64,000 bases of DNA from assembly GCF_024171885.1 (NCBI RefSeq), contig NZ_JAMTCP010000001.1:248001-312000 (forward strand). Reading direction: 5' to 3'. The notes beneath the pieces are model-generated. The model ran no database searches. It worked only from the letters and a program-made list of their open reading frames with translations, and was not told where the DNA came from. This DNA comes from Streptoalloteichus tenebrarius. Lineage in GTDB: Bacteria > Actinomycetota > Actinomycetes > Mycobacteriales > Pseudonocardiaceae. This document shows positions 1-8,361 of this stretch, one piece after another (within the stretch, counting starts at the first letter, position 1; each line of letters begins with the position of its first letter). Position numbers and translations under genes: made by a program.

Positions 1-47
1 GTACACCGCCCGGTCGGCCTGAGCGACACCCGGTCCGCGCGAGCGGG

Positions 48-680
48 TCAGCCCCTCCGGGCGCGGTAGAGGTCGCGCAGCAGGGCGATCTCGGCGCCGT
101 GGTGCAGCAGTTCCTGGTTGATCCACCACACGACCTCGACGAAGGGGACGTCCGGGTCGCTGCCGTCGGGATAGGTGCTGTGCCCGACCCTGTCCAGCGC
201 AGTGTTGTCCGCCGCCAGCAACGCCCGGCGCCACGCCTCGGCGGCGCTGTCGAAGGCGGCGACGCCGCCGGCCGCGTCGCCGGGGAAGGCGTACTCGTTC
301 TCGGTGAGCGCGTGGGAGCCGATCACGTGATCCGCGCGCAGGGCCAGCATCTCGCCGAGATGGTGCAGCCGCCACGCGATGGTGGTGATCGGCGGCGGGT
401 ACGGGTGCGGGCGGCCGCCGTCGCGCCCCCACTCACCCGCGCCGACCAGCAGGCTCGCGCCGGGGCCGGGGCCGGGGCCGGGGCCGTGGGCGCGGGCGCG
501 GGGGCGGACCGACCAGCACCCGGGGACCGGCTCCCACAGGTACTCCTCGTCCGTCATCGCCGTCACGGGCACCCGCACGCCGTCGCCGCTGTCGACGTCC
601 GGTCCGGACAGTCGGCGGACCAGTCGCTCCCTGGCGAAGTCGAACTGCTTCAGCAACGGAACCAGGCGTGGTGGTGCCAT
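48..680 (-). CDS. DinB-like metal-binding protein
   Basis: A 210-residue protein of the DinB / DfsB-like four-helix family, probably a cytoplasmic thiol-dependent or hydrolytic enzyme of unknown substrate. The sequence reads ITTIAWRLHHLGEML near residue 100 and INQELLHHGAEIALLRD near the C-terminus. These are the conserved His-bearing helices that bind a divalent metal in this family. The length is slightly above the usual 160-180 because of a Gly-Pro insertion (HGPGPGPGPG), encoded by a GGGGCC hexanucleotide run at about 461-486. The start is the ATG at 680. It is a single gene, and the AT-rich stretch at 740-800 lies upstream as a possible promoter. The family call is fairly secure; no specific function can be given. 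Confidence 0.75.
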   Translation of the reverse strand: MAPPRLVPLLKQFDFARERLVRRLSGPDVDSGDGVRVPVTAMTDEEYLWEPVPGCWSVRPRARAHGPGPGPGPGASLLVGAGEWGRDGGRPHPYPPPITTIAWRLHHLGEMLALRADHVIGSHALTENEYAFPGDAAGGVAAFDSAAEAWRRALLAADNTALDRVGHSTYPDGSDPDVPFVEVVWWINQELLHHGAEIALLRDLYRARRG

Positions 681-787
681 TGGCGTTCCTTCGCGCTCAG
701 AGGACGTCCGGGGACGAACAGGGGCCTACCGTGCCACAACCAGGACGCGGAAATATAGACCTTTTTGACCCCGGTCTTCCTTTTCGT

Positions 788-803
788 TTTCCCGCGCGGG
801 AAA
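788..803. promoter_or_regulatory. Perfect 16-bp palindrome TTTCCCGCGCGGGAAA between minus-strand genes
   Basis: TTTCCCGCGCGGGAAA is a perfect palindrome in the 187-bp gap between the DinB-like gene and the CGNR gene. The surrounding 740-800 stretch is unusually AT-rich for this genome. It could be the terminator of the CGNR gene, although no T-run follows on the minus strand, or an operator in front of the DinB-like gene. The sequence does not decide between them. Confidence 0.45.
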
Positions 804-867
804 GGACAGAGGTCCCTCCACACCGGACCGATGCGGAGGGAACCCGCCACGCCTGATCGCTTCGTCC

Positions 868-1449
868 TCAGGTCCTCGCGGTGGCGCGCCGGTGCTGCGC
901 GGCCTTGGCCCGGTTGCCGCACACCGCCATCTGGCACCAGCGTCGCCGCCCACCGGCGGAGAGGTCGACGAACCGGCCGCTGCAATTCGCGCCGGCGCAG
1001 ATCCGGACCCGCTTCCTCGTCTCGCTGCCGAGGAGTTCCGCCGCGTCGAGCGCGATCTGGCACAGCGCGCCGCGCGCGTCCACCGGCGCGGTGGCGATCC
1101 GCAACACCGGCCGACCGCCCGACAGCTCCAGACGCGGGGGGTGCTGCGCGGTGCGCGCCAGCCAGGTGTTGATCACCTGCTGGGCGTCGGCGGGGAACCG
1201 GTCGTCGTGCGCCACCGCGCGCACCCCGGCGTCGATCGCCTCCCTGAGCTGCCGGGCCTCGGCCAGCAGCTCCTCGTCGACCTCCCCCCGGCACGGCACG
1301 AGCTCGGCGGCGGAGAACCACGCCTCCAGGTCCGCCGGGCGGGCCAACAGCTCCCGCCCGGCCGCGTAGCGGTCACGCTTCGTGTTCACGAAGTCGATGC
1401 TGACCCGACCTCCGTACCAGACCCAGTCGCGCTGCTCCTCGCTCATCAC
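868..1449 (-). CDS. ABATE-domain / CGNR zinc-finger transcriptional regulator
   Basis: A 193-residue protein with the two-part layout of the CGNR family. An N-terminal stress-sensing ABATE domain opens with the typical phrase GRVSIDFVNTK. A C-terminal zinc finger reads RICAGANCSGRFVDLSAGGRRRWCQMAVCGNRAKAA and supplies four Cys ending in CGNR, the putative DNA- or RNA-binding part. Translation may start at the ATG at 1449 or the adjacent ATG at 1446. The gene is divergent from an MFS transporter, with only 60 bp between the starts. This suggests that it regulates the exporter, as is common for drug-responsive regulator/exporter pairs. The ligand is unknown. Confidence 0.85.
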   Translation of the reverse strand: MMSEEQRDWVWYGGRVSIDFVNTKRDRYAAGRELLARPADLEAWFSAAELVPCRGEVDEELLAEARQLREAIDAGVRAVAHDDRFPADAQQVINTWLARTAQHPPRLELSGGRPVLRIATAPVDARGALCQIALDAAELLGSETRKRVRICAGANCSGRFVDLSAGGRRRWCQMAVCGNRAKAAQHRRATART

Positions 1450-1459
1450 CCCATGTTAG

Positions 1460-1491
1460 GTTGATCAACGAGGTAACCATATGACCGGTTA
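1460..1491. promoter_or_regulatory. Divergent promoter/operator region between CGNR regulator and MFS gene
   Basis: The 60-bp divergent gap holds the perfect palindrome GTTGATCAAC at 1460-1469 and an inverted pair TAACC-N8-GGTTA at 1474-1491. Both sit where the two promoters must overlap. They are candidate operators for the neighbouring regulator. Confidence 0.4.
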
Positions 1492-1509
1492 GTCGAGAGG
1501 CGGGTCCTG

Positions 1510-2727
1510 ATGCCCCAGAGCGCACCCGGGGGAGCCCCCTCGACCGCCGTCCAGGTCTGGCTGCTGGCCCTGGGCATGTTCGCCATCGGCACCGACCTGT
1601 TCATCGTGTCCGGGCTGTTGCCCGCGCTCGGCCGCGATCTGGACCTGTCCACGGCCGCCGCCGGCCAGACGGTGACCGTCTTCGCGATCACCTACGCCGT
1701 CGCGGCGCCGATCCTGGCCGGCCTCACGGGGACGGTCGACCGGCGCGCGCTGCTCGTCGCCGTCCTCGCGGTGTTCTCCGTGGGCAACGTCCTCTCGGCG
1801 GTCGCCCCGTCCTACGGGGTGCTGCTCCTGAGCCGGTTCGTCGCCGGCGCGGGCGCGGCCCTGTTCGCCGCGACCGCCTCCGGGGTCGCGGCCCGCATCG
1901 CCGCCCCCGACCGGCGCGGGCGTGCGCTGGCGATCGTCTACGCGGGCATGACCTCGGCGATCGCGTTGGGCGTCCCGATCGGCAACGCCATCGGGACGGT
2001 GTTGTCGTGGCGGTGGGCGTTCGGGTTCGTCACCCTGCTCGCCGTGGTCAGCGCCGTGGGCCTCCTCGCCAGCGTGCCCAGCCTCCCGGGAACCGGGGGC
2101 GCGGGTATCCGGGAGCGGCTCGGCGCGGTCCGCGTCCACCGCGCGCCCTCAGCCCTGCTGGTCACCACGCTGTGGGTGCTGGGCACCTTCGTCGTCTACA
2201 CCTACCTCGGCACGCTGTTGGACGACGTCACCCACGCCTCCGGCGGGGTGCGCCCCTGGCTGCTCCTGCTGTTCGGCGTCGGCAGCTTCGCCGGCGTCAT
2301 GGCCGGCGGGCGGCTCGCGGACCGCGTCAACCCCGCCGCCGGTCTGGGTGTCTCGGTCGGTGTCCTGGCGGTCGTGCTGGCGGCGCAGGTCCTCGCGTTG
2401 CGGTCGGTGCCCGGCGCGGCGGTCGGACTGGCCGTGTGGGGCCTGGTGCACTGGGCGAGCTTCCCGCTCATCCAGCACCGCCTGTTGGACATCGGCGGGT
2501 CCCACGGAGACATGCTGCTGGCGCTGAACAACAGCGCTGTCTACGTCGGACAGACGGCGGCGGCCGCGCTGGGCGGACTGTTCGCCAGCGCCGGGCTGCT
2601 CACCGCGTTGCCCCTGGCCGGAGCCGGTTGCCAACTCCTCGCCCTGCTGGTCCTGGCGCTGACCGCGCGGGCGCGTCGTTCCCCGGCGAGGTCGGTGGAG
2701 GTGGTCGAGGCGCTCGCGCGCAGGTGA
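1510..2727 (+). CDS. MFS transporter, DHA1 drug:H+ antiporter type
   Basis: A 405-residue inner-membrane protein with about twelve hydrophobic segments spread along its length, as expected for a major facilitator superfamily exporter. The first segment reads VQVWLLALGMFAIGTDLFIVSGLLPAL. The conserved loop GTVDRRALL follows the second helix, and GAALFAATASG with a following DRRGRALA loop match DHA1 exporters related to AraJ and the chloramphenicol-resistance (Cmx) group. It probably exports a small amphiphilic compound using proton-motive force. A GAGAGG ribosome site precedes the ATG by about nine bases. It is divergent from the CGNR regulator. The substrate cannot be read from the sequence. 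Confidence 0.85.
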   Translation: MPQSAPGGAPSTAVQVWLLALGMFAIGTDLFIVSGLLPALGRDLDLSTAAAGQTVTVFAITYAVAAPILAGLTGTVDRRALLVAVLAVFSVGNVLSAVAPSYGVLLLSRFVAGAGAALFAATASGVAARIAAPDRRGRALAIVYAGMTSAIALGVPIGNAIGTVLSWRWAFGFVTLLAVVSAVGLLASVPSLPGTGGAGIRERLGAVRVHRAPSALLVTTLWVLGTFVVYTYLGTLLDDVTHASGGVRPWLLLLFGVGSFAGVMAGGRLADRVNPAAGLGVSVGVLAVVLAAQVLALRSVPGAAVGLAVWGLVHWASFPLIQHRLLDIGGSHGDMLLALNNSAVYVGQTAAAALGGLFASAGLLTALPLAGAGCQLLALLVLALTARARRSPARSVEVVEALARR

Positions 2728-2832
2728 CGACGGGTGTTCGGGGGTGACGGGCGGGTTCGGCGCGACGCGGGGAGGACGTCGTCCGCCTGTCCTCCGGCGC
2801 CCTGTCCTGGTCGGGGAGTCCGGGCGGCGGGA

Positions 2833-3351
2833 TCAGCGGTTCGCGGGGCAGAAGCCCATTCCGTGCGGGTGCGGGGAGAGGTGGTCCGACGGCGGGCCGA
2901 CGGTGAGCAGGGGCGTCGGGTTCTCGCACAGCACGGCGGGATGGCCGGTGATCTCGTAGTGGTCGTGCGCGGCGCGGCCCCACGCCTCGACGCGGCTCGG
3001 GTAGGGCGGGGTCGCCGGCAGGTCGGCGTGGTGGCAGGTGGGACACCAGACCTCGTAACACTGCCGGTCGGGGAGGTGGTCGCCACTGGTCACGGTGATG
3101 GGGTGGGGTTGGTACTCGTACTCGCTGGCGGCGGTGAGGACCGCGGTGATCGCCTCGACGGAGCTGTCACACGGCGGGAGCTGGTAGTGCTCGCCGTGCG
3201 GGGCGACCACCTCGGGCAGGTAGACGAGACGCCCGTCGCGCCGGCCCTCGGCGTAGCTCCCGACGAGGTAGCCCCTGGCGAAGACGCGGATGGTGTCGAG
3301 GTCGTGCGGGCGAGCCTGGATGGTGAGCCGCCGGGAGTCGACAAGACGCAT
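2833..3351 (-). CDS. Uncharacterised CxxC protein
   Basis: A 172-residue protein not recognised. It begins MRLVDSRRLTIQARPHDLDTI, has a stretch resembling a small alpha/beta fold (IRVFARGYLVGSYAEGRRDGRLVYLPEV), and ends with a CxxC element in YEVWCPTCHHADLPA and a final Cys in GMGFCPANR, so it may bind zinc. A weak GAAAGG lies about ten bases before the ATG at 3351. The same frame stays open upstream to an ATG at 3627 that has a near-perfect AGGAGGAG site. A 264-residue version with a Pro/Arg-rich N-terminus is therefore possible. The shorter form is preferred on composition. No function is proposed. Confidence 0.6.
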   Translation of the reverse strand: MRLVDSRRLTIQARPHDLDTIRVFARGYLVGSYAEGRRDGRLVYLPEVVAPHGEHYQLPPCDSSVEAITAVLTAASEYEYQPHPITVTSGDHLPDRQCYEVWCPTCHHADLPATPPYPSRVEAWGRAAHDHYEITGHPAVLCENPTPLLTVGPPSDHLSPHPHGMGFCPANR

Positions 3352-3640
3352 GTGCCGCCCTTTCTCTGTCGTGACGGTCGGGGTCGTGACGGTCGGGACG
3401 CGGGGACCCGAAGCGGACCGAGGAATGCCCGGCGCCCGGTTCCGGCCGGGCCGGGAGGGAGGATGCGGACGCCCTGGCACACCGGGCACGGGGACGGGTC
3501 GGTCCTCACGCCTTTCCCCGCGGCCTCGGCCGGGAGGGTGTGAAAACCCGCCGCCGGTCGGATTTCCTCGTCGGGGGCACGACCGGATCGCCGCCTGTTG
3601 TCGCGCGGCAGTGGGTGCGTTGGGCATGGTGGCTCCTCCT
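3352..3640 (-). other. Strong ribosome binding site and open upstream frame(s) of unclear coding status
   Basis: Upstream of the CxxC protein, AGGAGGAG lies six bases before an ATG at 3627, in frame with the gene. A second minus-strand frame over the same DNA reads PDEEIRPAAGFHTLPAEA and then CPVCQG, which looks more protein-like and has G/C-rich third positions, but it lacks an obvious start or a stop before 3090. Either a small zinc-ribbon gene has been frameshifted here or the downstream gene has a long N-terminal extension. Confidence 0.3.
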
Positions 3641-3994
3641 GTTCCACATCGGACGAAAAGGCGGGACGAAGAAGCCACCATTGGCGGGATAAGTGACGAC
3701 GTTCGCGCTGCGGGCGGTGTGGGGCACGTGGCAAGGGCGGCAGCGGCATGGGTGGCGGCGTTCCGAGGCCTGAGGTGTGGCGGCTCCCGTCGACGTGAAG
3801 CGCGGGACACGGCCAGGAGCAGGCGGTGCCCGTGCCCGCGGCGTGGCCACTGTGGACATGAGCCAGAGGTCCCAGCCCGCGCCGGACTCTGTCTGCCTCG
3901 GTTGCGTTGCGCCGTGCGGGGCGGTGTCGGCGGAACGACACCCGGCGCCACCTGGAGAAACCGACGTGCGGCCGGCACGCGGTCCAGACGACGG

Positions 3995-4026
3995 CGGGTC
4001 GGGGCGGGTTTCCCCGCCCCGACCCG
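3995..4026 (-). terminator. GC-rich hairpin after MFS gene
   Basis: CGGGTCGGGGCGGG and its exact reverse complement are separated by a four-base loop, giving a 14-bp perfect stem about 90 bp beyond the stop of the minus-strand MFS gene. No T-run follows, as is usual in high-GC actinomycetes. The rest of 3652-4114 shows no gene. Confidence 0.6.
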
Positions 4027-4114
4027 GAGCGCCGCGGGGAGCGTCGACCGCCGTCCCTCGGACGGGGTTCGTCGCCGTCGGCTCGCTCGCGCGTGGTCCC
4101 GGTGGGGACCTGGA

Positions 4115-5302
4115 TCACGACCCTGACTCGCCCCGCCGGTCGAGCCAGGTCGTCAGGGCGGCCACGAGGGTGAACACCGCGGCGAACACGGGCAGCCAGC
4201 CGGCGTCGGCGAGGCCGAGCGCGGCCGCCCCGAGCACGCTGGACAGCGAGACCGCCAGGTACAGGGCGGACTGGTACAGCGAGATCACCAGGGACTGCGC
4301 TCCCGGAGCCCTGGCGATGATCTGGTGCTGCTGGGGCGTGGTGACGCCGAAGGAGAACAGGCCGGTCACCACCACGACGGGCAGCGCCACCAGGAACGAC
4401 TCCCGCAGGGCCGGGGTGGCCAGGAACACCGCGGTGAGCAGCGCCGTGGCGGCGACGCTGACCCGGCGCGGGCCGACGCGGTCGGCCAGGTGCCCGGCCA
4501 GCAGGTTGCCGGCGGTGCCCGCGATGCCGAACAGCAGGATCAGCACGGCCAGCCGGTCCCCGTCGCCGGCGGTGGCGGGCTCGAAGATCGAGCTGAGGTA
4601 CGTGTACGGCATGTAGATCCCCACGAACGCCACCACCGTGGTGACCAGGGCCCGCAGCACCCCGCGGTCGGCCAGCGGCGCCATCCGCTGCCGCAGGCCG
4701 ACGACCGGACCGCGCGCGATCTCGGGCAGGCGCAGGGCGATGAAGGGCGTGGCCGCCAACGCCAGGGCGGTGACGAACCACATCGTGGACCGCCAGCCCC
4801 ACGCGCTGCCGATGGCGGTGCCCAACGGCGCGCCGAGCACCAGGGACGACGTCGACCCGAGGATGACCAGGGCGATCGCCCGGCCCCGGTGGGCGTCGCC
4901 GGCCAGCGTGGCCGCCGTGGCGCTGGCGTTGCCCGTGTACAGGGCGGCTCCTGCCGCCGCCACCACGCGCGAGGCCAGCACCAGCGCGTAGCCGGGCGCG
5001 AGCGCCGTGACCGCGTTGCCGACGGCGAAGACCACCAGGGCGGTGACGAGCACGCTGCGTCGGGACCAGTGGGCGGTGAGCGCGGACAGGACCGGGGCCA
5101 GCAGGGCGTAGGCGAGGGAGAAGACCGACACGAGCTGGCCGGCGGCGCCCACGCTGACGTCCAGTTCCCCGGCGATGTCGGGCAGGACGCCGGCGATCAC
5201 GAAGGCGTCGGTCCCGACCGCGAAGGTCCCCAGGGCCAGGACGGCCGCGTGGGCGCGCCAGTGGGTGCGGGCGGCGGAGACGGGGGTGGAGAGACTGGTC
5301 AT
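4115..5302 (-). CDS. MFS transporter, DHA1 family
   Basis: A membrane protein of about 395 residues with twelve predicted helices, beginning with HAAVLALGTFAVGTDAFVIAGVLPDIAGEL. This is the same opening pattern as the MFS gene at 1510 and typical of DHA1 multidrug exporters. The loop TAHWSRRSVLVTALVVF and the motif RVVAAAGAALYTGNASATA support the call. The ATG at 5302 follows GGAAGAG and is preferred. An in-frame ATG at 5323 lies inside the palindrome CCAATGATCATTGG and is less likely. It is divergent from an ArsR-family gene, so repression by that regulator with release by a small ligand is likely. The cargo is unknown. Confidence 0.85.
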   Translation of the reverse strand: MTSLSTPVSAARTHWRAHAAVLALGTFAVGTDAFVIAGVLPDIAGELDVSVGAAGQLVSVFSLAYALLAPVLSALTAHWSRRSVLVTALVVFAVGNAVTALAPGYALVLASRVVAAAGAALYTGNASATAATLAGDAHRGRAIALVILGSTSSLVLGAPLGTAIGSAWGWRSTMWFVTALALAATPFIALRLPEIARGPVVGLRQRMAPLADRGVLRALVTTVVAFVGIYMPYTYLSSIFEPATAGDGDRLAVLILLFGIAGTAGNLLAGHLADRVGPRRVSVAATALLTAVFLATPALRESFLVALPVVVVTGLFSFGVTTPQQHQIIARAPGAQSLVISLYQSALYLAVSLSSVLGAAALGLADAGWLPVFAAVFTLVAALTTWLDRRGESGS

Positions 5303-5312
5303 ACCCACTCTT

Positions 5313-5348
5313 CCAATGATCATTGGACATTACGATGGCGATCGTAAT
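5313..5348. promoter_or_regulatory. Two operator-like palindromes between MFS and arsR-like genes
   Basis: CCAATGATCATTGG at 5313-5326 is a perfect 14-bp palindrome. Immediately next to it, ATTACGAT-GGCG-ATCGTAAT at 5329-5348 has perfect 8-bp arms. The pair lies in the divergent promoter of the MFS gene and the ArsR-type gene. The second has the AT-rich imperfect-dyad form that ArsR dimers bind. Autoregulation together with control of the exporter is the simplest reading. Confidence 0.6.
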
Positions 5349-5400
5349 TGGAGATCCACGTGTACGGTAGGAGGGGGCCGAGGTCGAAGGAGACGGCGGG

Positions 5401-5763
5401 ATGAACGACGAGCGCGGCGCCTGGTTGCCGCAGCCTGGTCCGGACGAGCTGGACATCGGGACCGTGCTCCAGGCCCTCGCCGACCCGACGCGACGTCAGA
5501 TCGTCGCCCTGCTGGACGTCGTGGGCGAGGCCACCTGCACCTCCCTCGACCTGCCGGTCAAGGTCTCCACGGTGTCCCACCACATGAAGGTCCTGCGGGA
5601 GAGCGGCGTGGTCTCCACCCGCGTGGACGGCAACACGCGGCCGAGCCGGTTGCGCCACGCCGACCTGGAGCGGCGGTTCCCCGGCCTGCTCACCTCGATC
5701 ATCAGGGCGACCCCGGTGCCGTCCGGCTCGTCCACGCGGAGCGACGACGCCGACGACCGCTGA
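5401..5763 (+). CDS. ArsR-family winged-helix repressor
   Basis: A 120-residue regulator. It has the ArsR signature opening LDIGTVLQALADPTRRQIVALLDVVGEA and the recognition helix CTSLDLPVKVSTVSHHMKVLRESGVVSTRVDGNTRPSRLR, as in winged-helix dimers that bind operator dyads. It lacks the metal-binding ELCVCDL box, so it probably belongs to the non-metal-sensing (organic ligand) branch. It is divergent from the MFS exporter and downstream of two strong palindromes, which implies that it represses the exporter and itself. The acidic C-terminal tail (TRSDDADDR) continues into a GAC-rich repeat after the stop. Confidence 0.88.
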   Translation: MNDERGAWLPQPGPDELDIGTVLQALADPTRRQIVALLDVVGEATCTSLDLPVKVSTVSHHMKVLRESGVVSTRVDGNTRPSRLRHADLERRFPGLLTSIIRATPVPSGSSTRSDDADDR

Positions 5764-5822
5764 CGACGCTGACGGCGCTGACGGCGCCGACGACCGTTGA
5801 CGACGCTGACGACCGGCTGACC
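5764..5822. repeat. Short GACGCTGAC-type tandem repeats
   Basis: Directly after the ArsR stop, a run of GACGCTGAC, GGCGCTGAC, GGCGCCGAC and GACGCTGAC units repeats with a period near nine to ten bases. It probably arose by slippage at the 3' end of the gene. The following 5823-6019 shows no gene. Confidence 0.6.
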
Positions 5823-6019
5823 CCGCGCCCGCGCCTCCTGAGTCACCAGCGGCGAAACGCTCCACTGCTGCGAGCCGCCCCGTCGGCCGCCGCTCCAGGC
5901 GCGCGTGATCGACGAATGTCCCGCGCGTCGGGCAAGCTGCTGGCGGATGCCCACGGGCGCTGGCCGCGGCCCGCCTACCGCGCGCCTACCTTGCCGGACA
6001 AGAACTTCCGCGCCACGAC

Positions 6020-7111
6020 TCAGTCCCGATCACGGACGAGACGGAACAGGCCACACGCGACTGTTCCCTCGTCGGTCACCGACGTGATCGCGGCGACGTC
6101 GCCCACCCCGCCCCGCGTCGGCGCGACGCTGAGCAGGGCCGCGAGCTGGAAGGCCGCCACGACCGAGGAGGTCTCGCCGAGACAGGCGACGTCCGGCGCC
6201 CGGGTGAGCGCCTCCGCACCGACCAGCGACCGGACCGCCTCCACCTCCTGACGGCCGAGGTCCCCCGGCGCTGCCGAGTGGCGGACCACCCCGATCTCCT
6301 CGGGGCGCACGGCGGCGCGGTCCAGCGCGTCGACCAGGCACTGTCGCAGGGCCGGGCCCACGTCGTCGCCCAGCGCCACCTGGCTCTCCACCGCGAGGAC
6401 CTCCAGCAGCGGGCGCCTCGCGCCGTCCCGCGCCGCCGAACCCGACTCCAACAGGAACAACGCGCAACCCTCGCCCAGCGCCAGGCGTTCGGACGTGCGG
6501 TGGTGCTCCAGCCACGCGCGGGTCGCGCTGTACTCCTCGGCGGCGCCCACGAGCACGCGCCGCGCTCGTCCGCTCCTCAGCAGGCCGCGGGCGTACGCGA
6601 GCGCGGACAACCCCGAGGTGCGTCCCGTGGCGACCGTGGCGTTGGGACCCCTGAGGTCGTGCCAGATCGCGATCTGGCTCGCGGCGTGGTTCATGACCCC
6701 GTTCGGGACGATCGCGGGGTTCACGTGGAAGGGCCTGGACCCGAGCAGCGAGTCGCGGGTGAAGTCCCGCATCTGCTGGGCGGTGCCGGAGGTGCCGAGC
6801 ACCACGCCGGTCCGCGTCGGGTCGCCCAGATCTCCCACCCCGGCCAGGAGTTCGCGGGCCGTGGCGACGGCGAGGCCGCTCACCCGGTCCATCGAGCGCG
6901 TCCCCTTGCGACCGAGCACCGCGCGGACGTCGAAGTCGGGCACGAGGCAGGCGTGGTCGTGCGGCACCTCGCCGTGCGACTCCGCCACCCGACGCGCGGT
7001 GCCCGCGCCGGACCGGACGCCGGCCGCGAAGGCGTCGCGGCCGATGCCGAACGGGGAGACCGCGGACCACGCGGAGACGACCAGCGGCTCGCGAGCGGCG
7101 GACACGTCCAT
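6020..7111 (-). CDS. Ketosynthase-like chain-length-factor (KS-beta) homologue
   Basis: A 363-residue thiolase-fold protein related to FabF ketosynthases but catalytically degenerate. The position of the nucleophilic Cys in the usual TACxxG motif reads VATGRTSGLS, with Arg164. The first catalytic His region reads RHSAAPGD instead of HGTGT, and the second reads CLGETSS instead of GHTxGA. That pattern fits a chain-length-factor or KS-beta subunit pairing with an active ketosynthase. A GAGGAGGAG site precedes the ATG at 7111 by five bases. It lies 11 bp after the true ketosynthase and ends the three-gene ACP-KS-CLF operon. Known CLFs set chain length in type II polyketide and related systems. 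The product here is unknown. Confidence 0.75.
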   Translation of the reverse strand: MDVSAAREPLVVSAWSAVSPFGIGRDAFAAGVRSGAGTARRVAESHGEVPHDHACLVPDFDVRAVLGRKGTRSMDRVSGLAVATARELLAGVGDLGDPTRTGVVLGTSGTAQQMRDFTRDSLLGSRPFHVNPAIVPNGVMNHAASQIAIWHDLRGPNATVATGRTSGLSALAYARGLLRSGRARRVLVGAAEEYSATRAWLEHHRTSERLALGEGCALFLLESGSAARDGARRPLLEVLAVESQVALGDDVGPALRQCLVDALDRAAVRPEEIGVVRHSAAPGDLGRQEVEAVRSLVGAEALTRAPDVACLGETSSVVAAFQLAALLSVAPTRGGVGDVAAITSVTDEGTVACGLFRLVRDRD

Positions 7112-7122
7112 GCGACTCCTCC

Positions 7123-8355
7123 TCACCCGGCCGCCGGGGGAGCGTCCGGCGCGTGCCTGCCGAAGATCACGACGGCGTTGTTGCCGCCGAACGCGAGCCC
7201 GTTGTTCTGCATGATCCGCACGTCGGCGGGCACGGCCCGGTTGGGCACGCAGTCCAGCGCGCACTCGGGGTCGGTCTCGACGTGGTTGATGGTGGGTGGC
7301 AGGAATCCCCGGCTGATCGCCAGCGCGCAGGCGACCGCGCCGAGCGCGGTGGCGGCCCCCATGGTGTGGCCCAGCATGGCCTTCAGCCCGATGGTGCGGG
7401 GCGGGCGCGGCCCGAACACCTCGTGGATGGCGCGGCTTTCGGTCACGTCGTTCGCGCGGGTTCCGGTGCCGTGCGCGGAGATGGCGTCGACCATCCCGGG
7501 CGTGATGCCGGCATCCTTCAACGCCAGCCGCATGCACCGGGCGATGCCCTCCTCGTCGGGGGCGATGGGATGACGCGCGTCGCAGGACAGGCCGAGGCCC
7601 AACACCTCCGCGTGGACACGGGCTCCGCGCCGGGCGGCCGACTCGGCGGTCTCCAGCACCAGCACCGCCGCCCCCTCCCCGGTGAGGATGCCACGCCGGT
7701 TGGCGTCGAACGGCTGGCAGTGCCGGGGCGCCACGAGACCGAGACGGTAGAAGCCGGTGAAGTTGCGGCGGCACAACGCGTCCGCGCCGCCGCAGAGGGC
7801 GAAGTCCACCTCGCCGGACCGCAGGGCGTCCAGTCCCGCGCCGATGGCGTAGTTCCCGGCGGCGCACGCCGTGCCGAGGGTGACGGCGTCCACGCGGGAC
7901 AACCGCAGTTCCCTGGCCACCGAGACCGACAGGGCGCCGGCGGGGATCCGGCGGACCAGCGCGGGGTCCATCCCCGACGGACCGCGCGCGATCTCCATCT
8001 CGACGGCCTGGTCCAGCTCGTGCGACCCGCCGTCGGTCGTGCCGACCGCGACCACGCCCCGGAGCGCCCGGAGGGCGTCGAGGTCCAGGCCGGCGTCCTC
8101 GACCGCCATCCGCCCGGCCGCCGCCGCGAACTGGCTCGCGCGCCCCACCCGGTCCGAGGGCAGCTCCCGCAGCCAACGCCGGGGATCGAACCCGGTGACC
8201 TCGCAGCCGTGGGAGTGGGCGAACCCGGTGGTGTCGAACAGGCTGATGGGTCGGGCGCCCTCGCGTCCCTCCCTGAGGGCGCGGGCGAACTCCTCCACGC
8301 CGAGCGCGGTGGGGCAGACCACGCCGCACCCGGTGACGACGACGCGCGGTGGCAC
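7123..8355 (-). CDS. Beta-ketoacyl-ACP synthase (KS-alpha/FabF type)
   Basis: A 410-residue condensing enzyme. All three catalytic elements are visible: the nucleophile Cys164 in LGTACAAGNYA, His295 in SAHGTGTRAND and His330 in KAMLGHTMGA, with the conserved Lys325 nearby. The N-terminus VVVTGCGVVCPTALG and the C-terminus NNGLAFGGNNAVVIF are typical of FabF and type II polyketide KS-alpha subunits. The GTG start lies six bases after the ACP stop, so the two are translationally coupled. With the adjacent CLF homologue and ACP it should form a heterodimeric condensing enzyme that extends an ACP-bound acyl chain. No ketoreductase, cyclase or acyltransferase is nearby, so partners must be encoded elsewhere or the product is simple. 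Confidence 0.88.
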   Translation of the reverse strand: MPPRVVVTGCGVVCPTALGVEEFARALREGREGARPISLFDTTGFAHSHGCEVTGFDPRRWLRELPSDRVGRASQFAAAAGRMAVEDAGLDLDALRALRGVVAVGTTDGGSHELDQAVEMEIARGPSGMDPALVRRIPAGALSVSVARELRLSRVDAVTLGTACAAGNYAIGAGLDALRSGEVDFALCGGADALCRRNFTGFYRLGLVAPRHCQPFDANRRGILTGEGAAVLVLETAESAARRGARVHAEVLGLGLSCDARHPIAPDEEGIARCMRLALKDAGITPGMVDAISAHGTGTRANDVTESRAIHEVFGPRPPRTIGLKAMLGHTMGAATALGAVACALAISRGFLPPTINHVETDPECALDCVPNRAVPADVRIMQNNGLAFGGNNAVVIFGRHAPDAPPAAG

Positions 8356-8361
8356 CGCGCC

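Noticed and set aside
461-486. Functional GGGGCC repeat element
   Set aside because: The hexanucleotide run lies inside the DinB-like gene and simply encodes a Gly-Pro insertion.
3090-5456. A 788-codon minus-strand frame spanning the MFS gene and the CxxC gene
   Set aside because: Most of it is a shadow of the MFS gene. Only the small CPVCQG-containing part was kept as an uncertain note.
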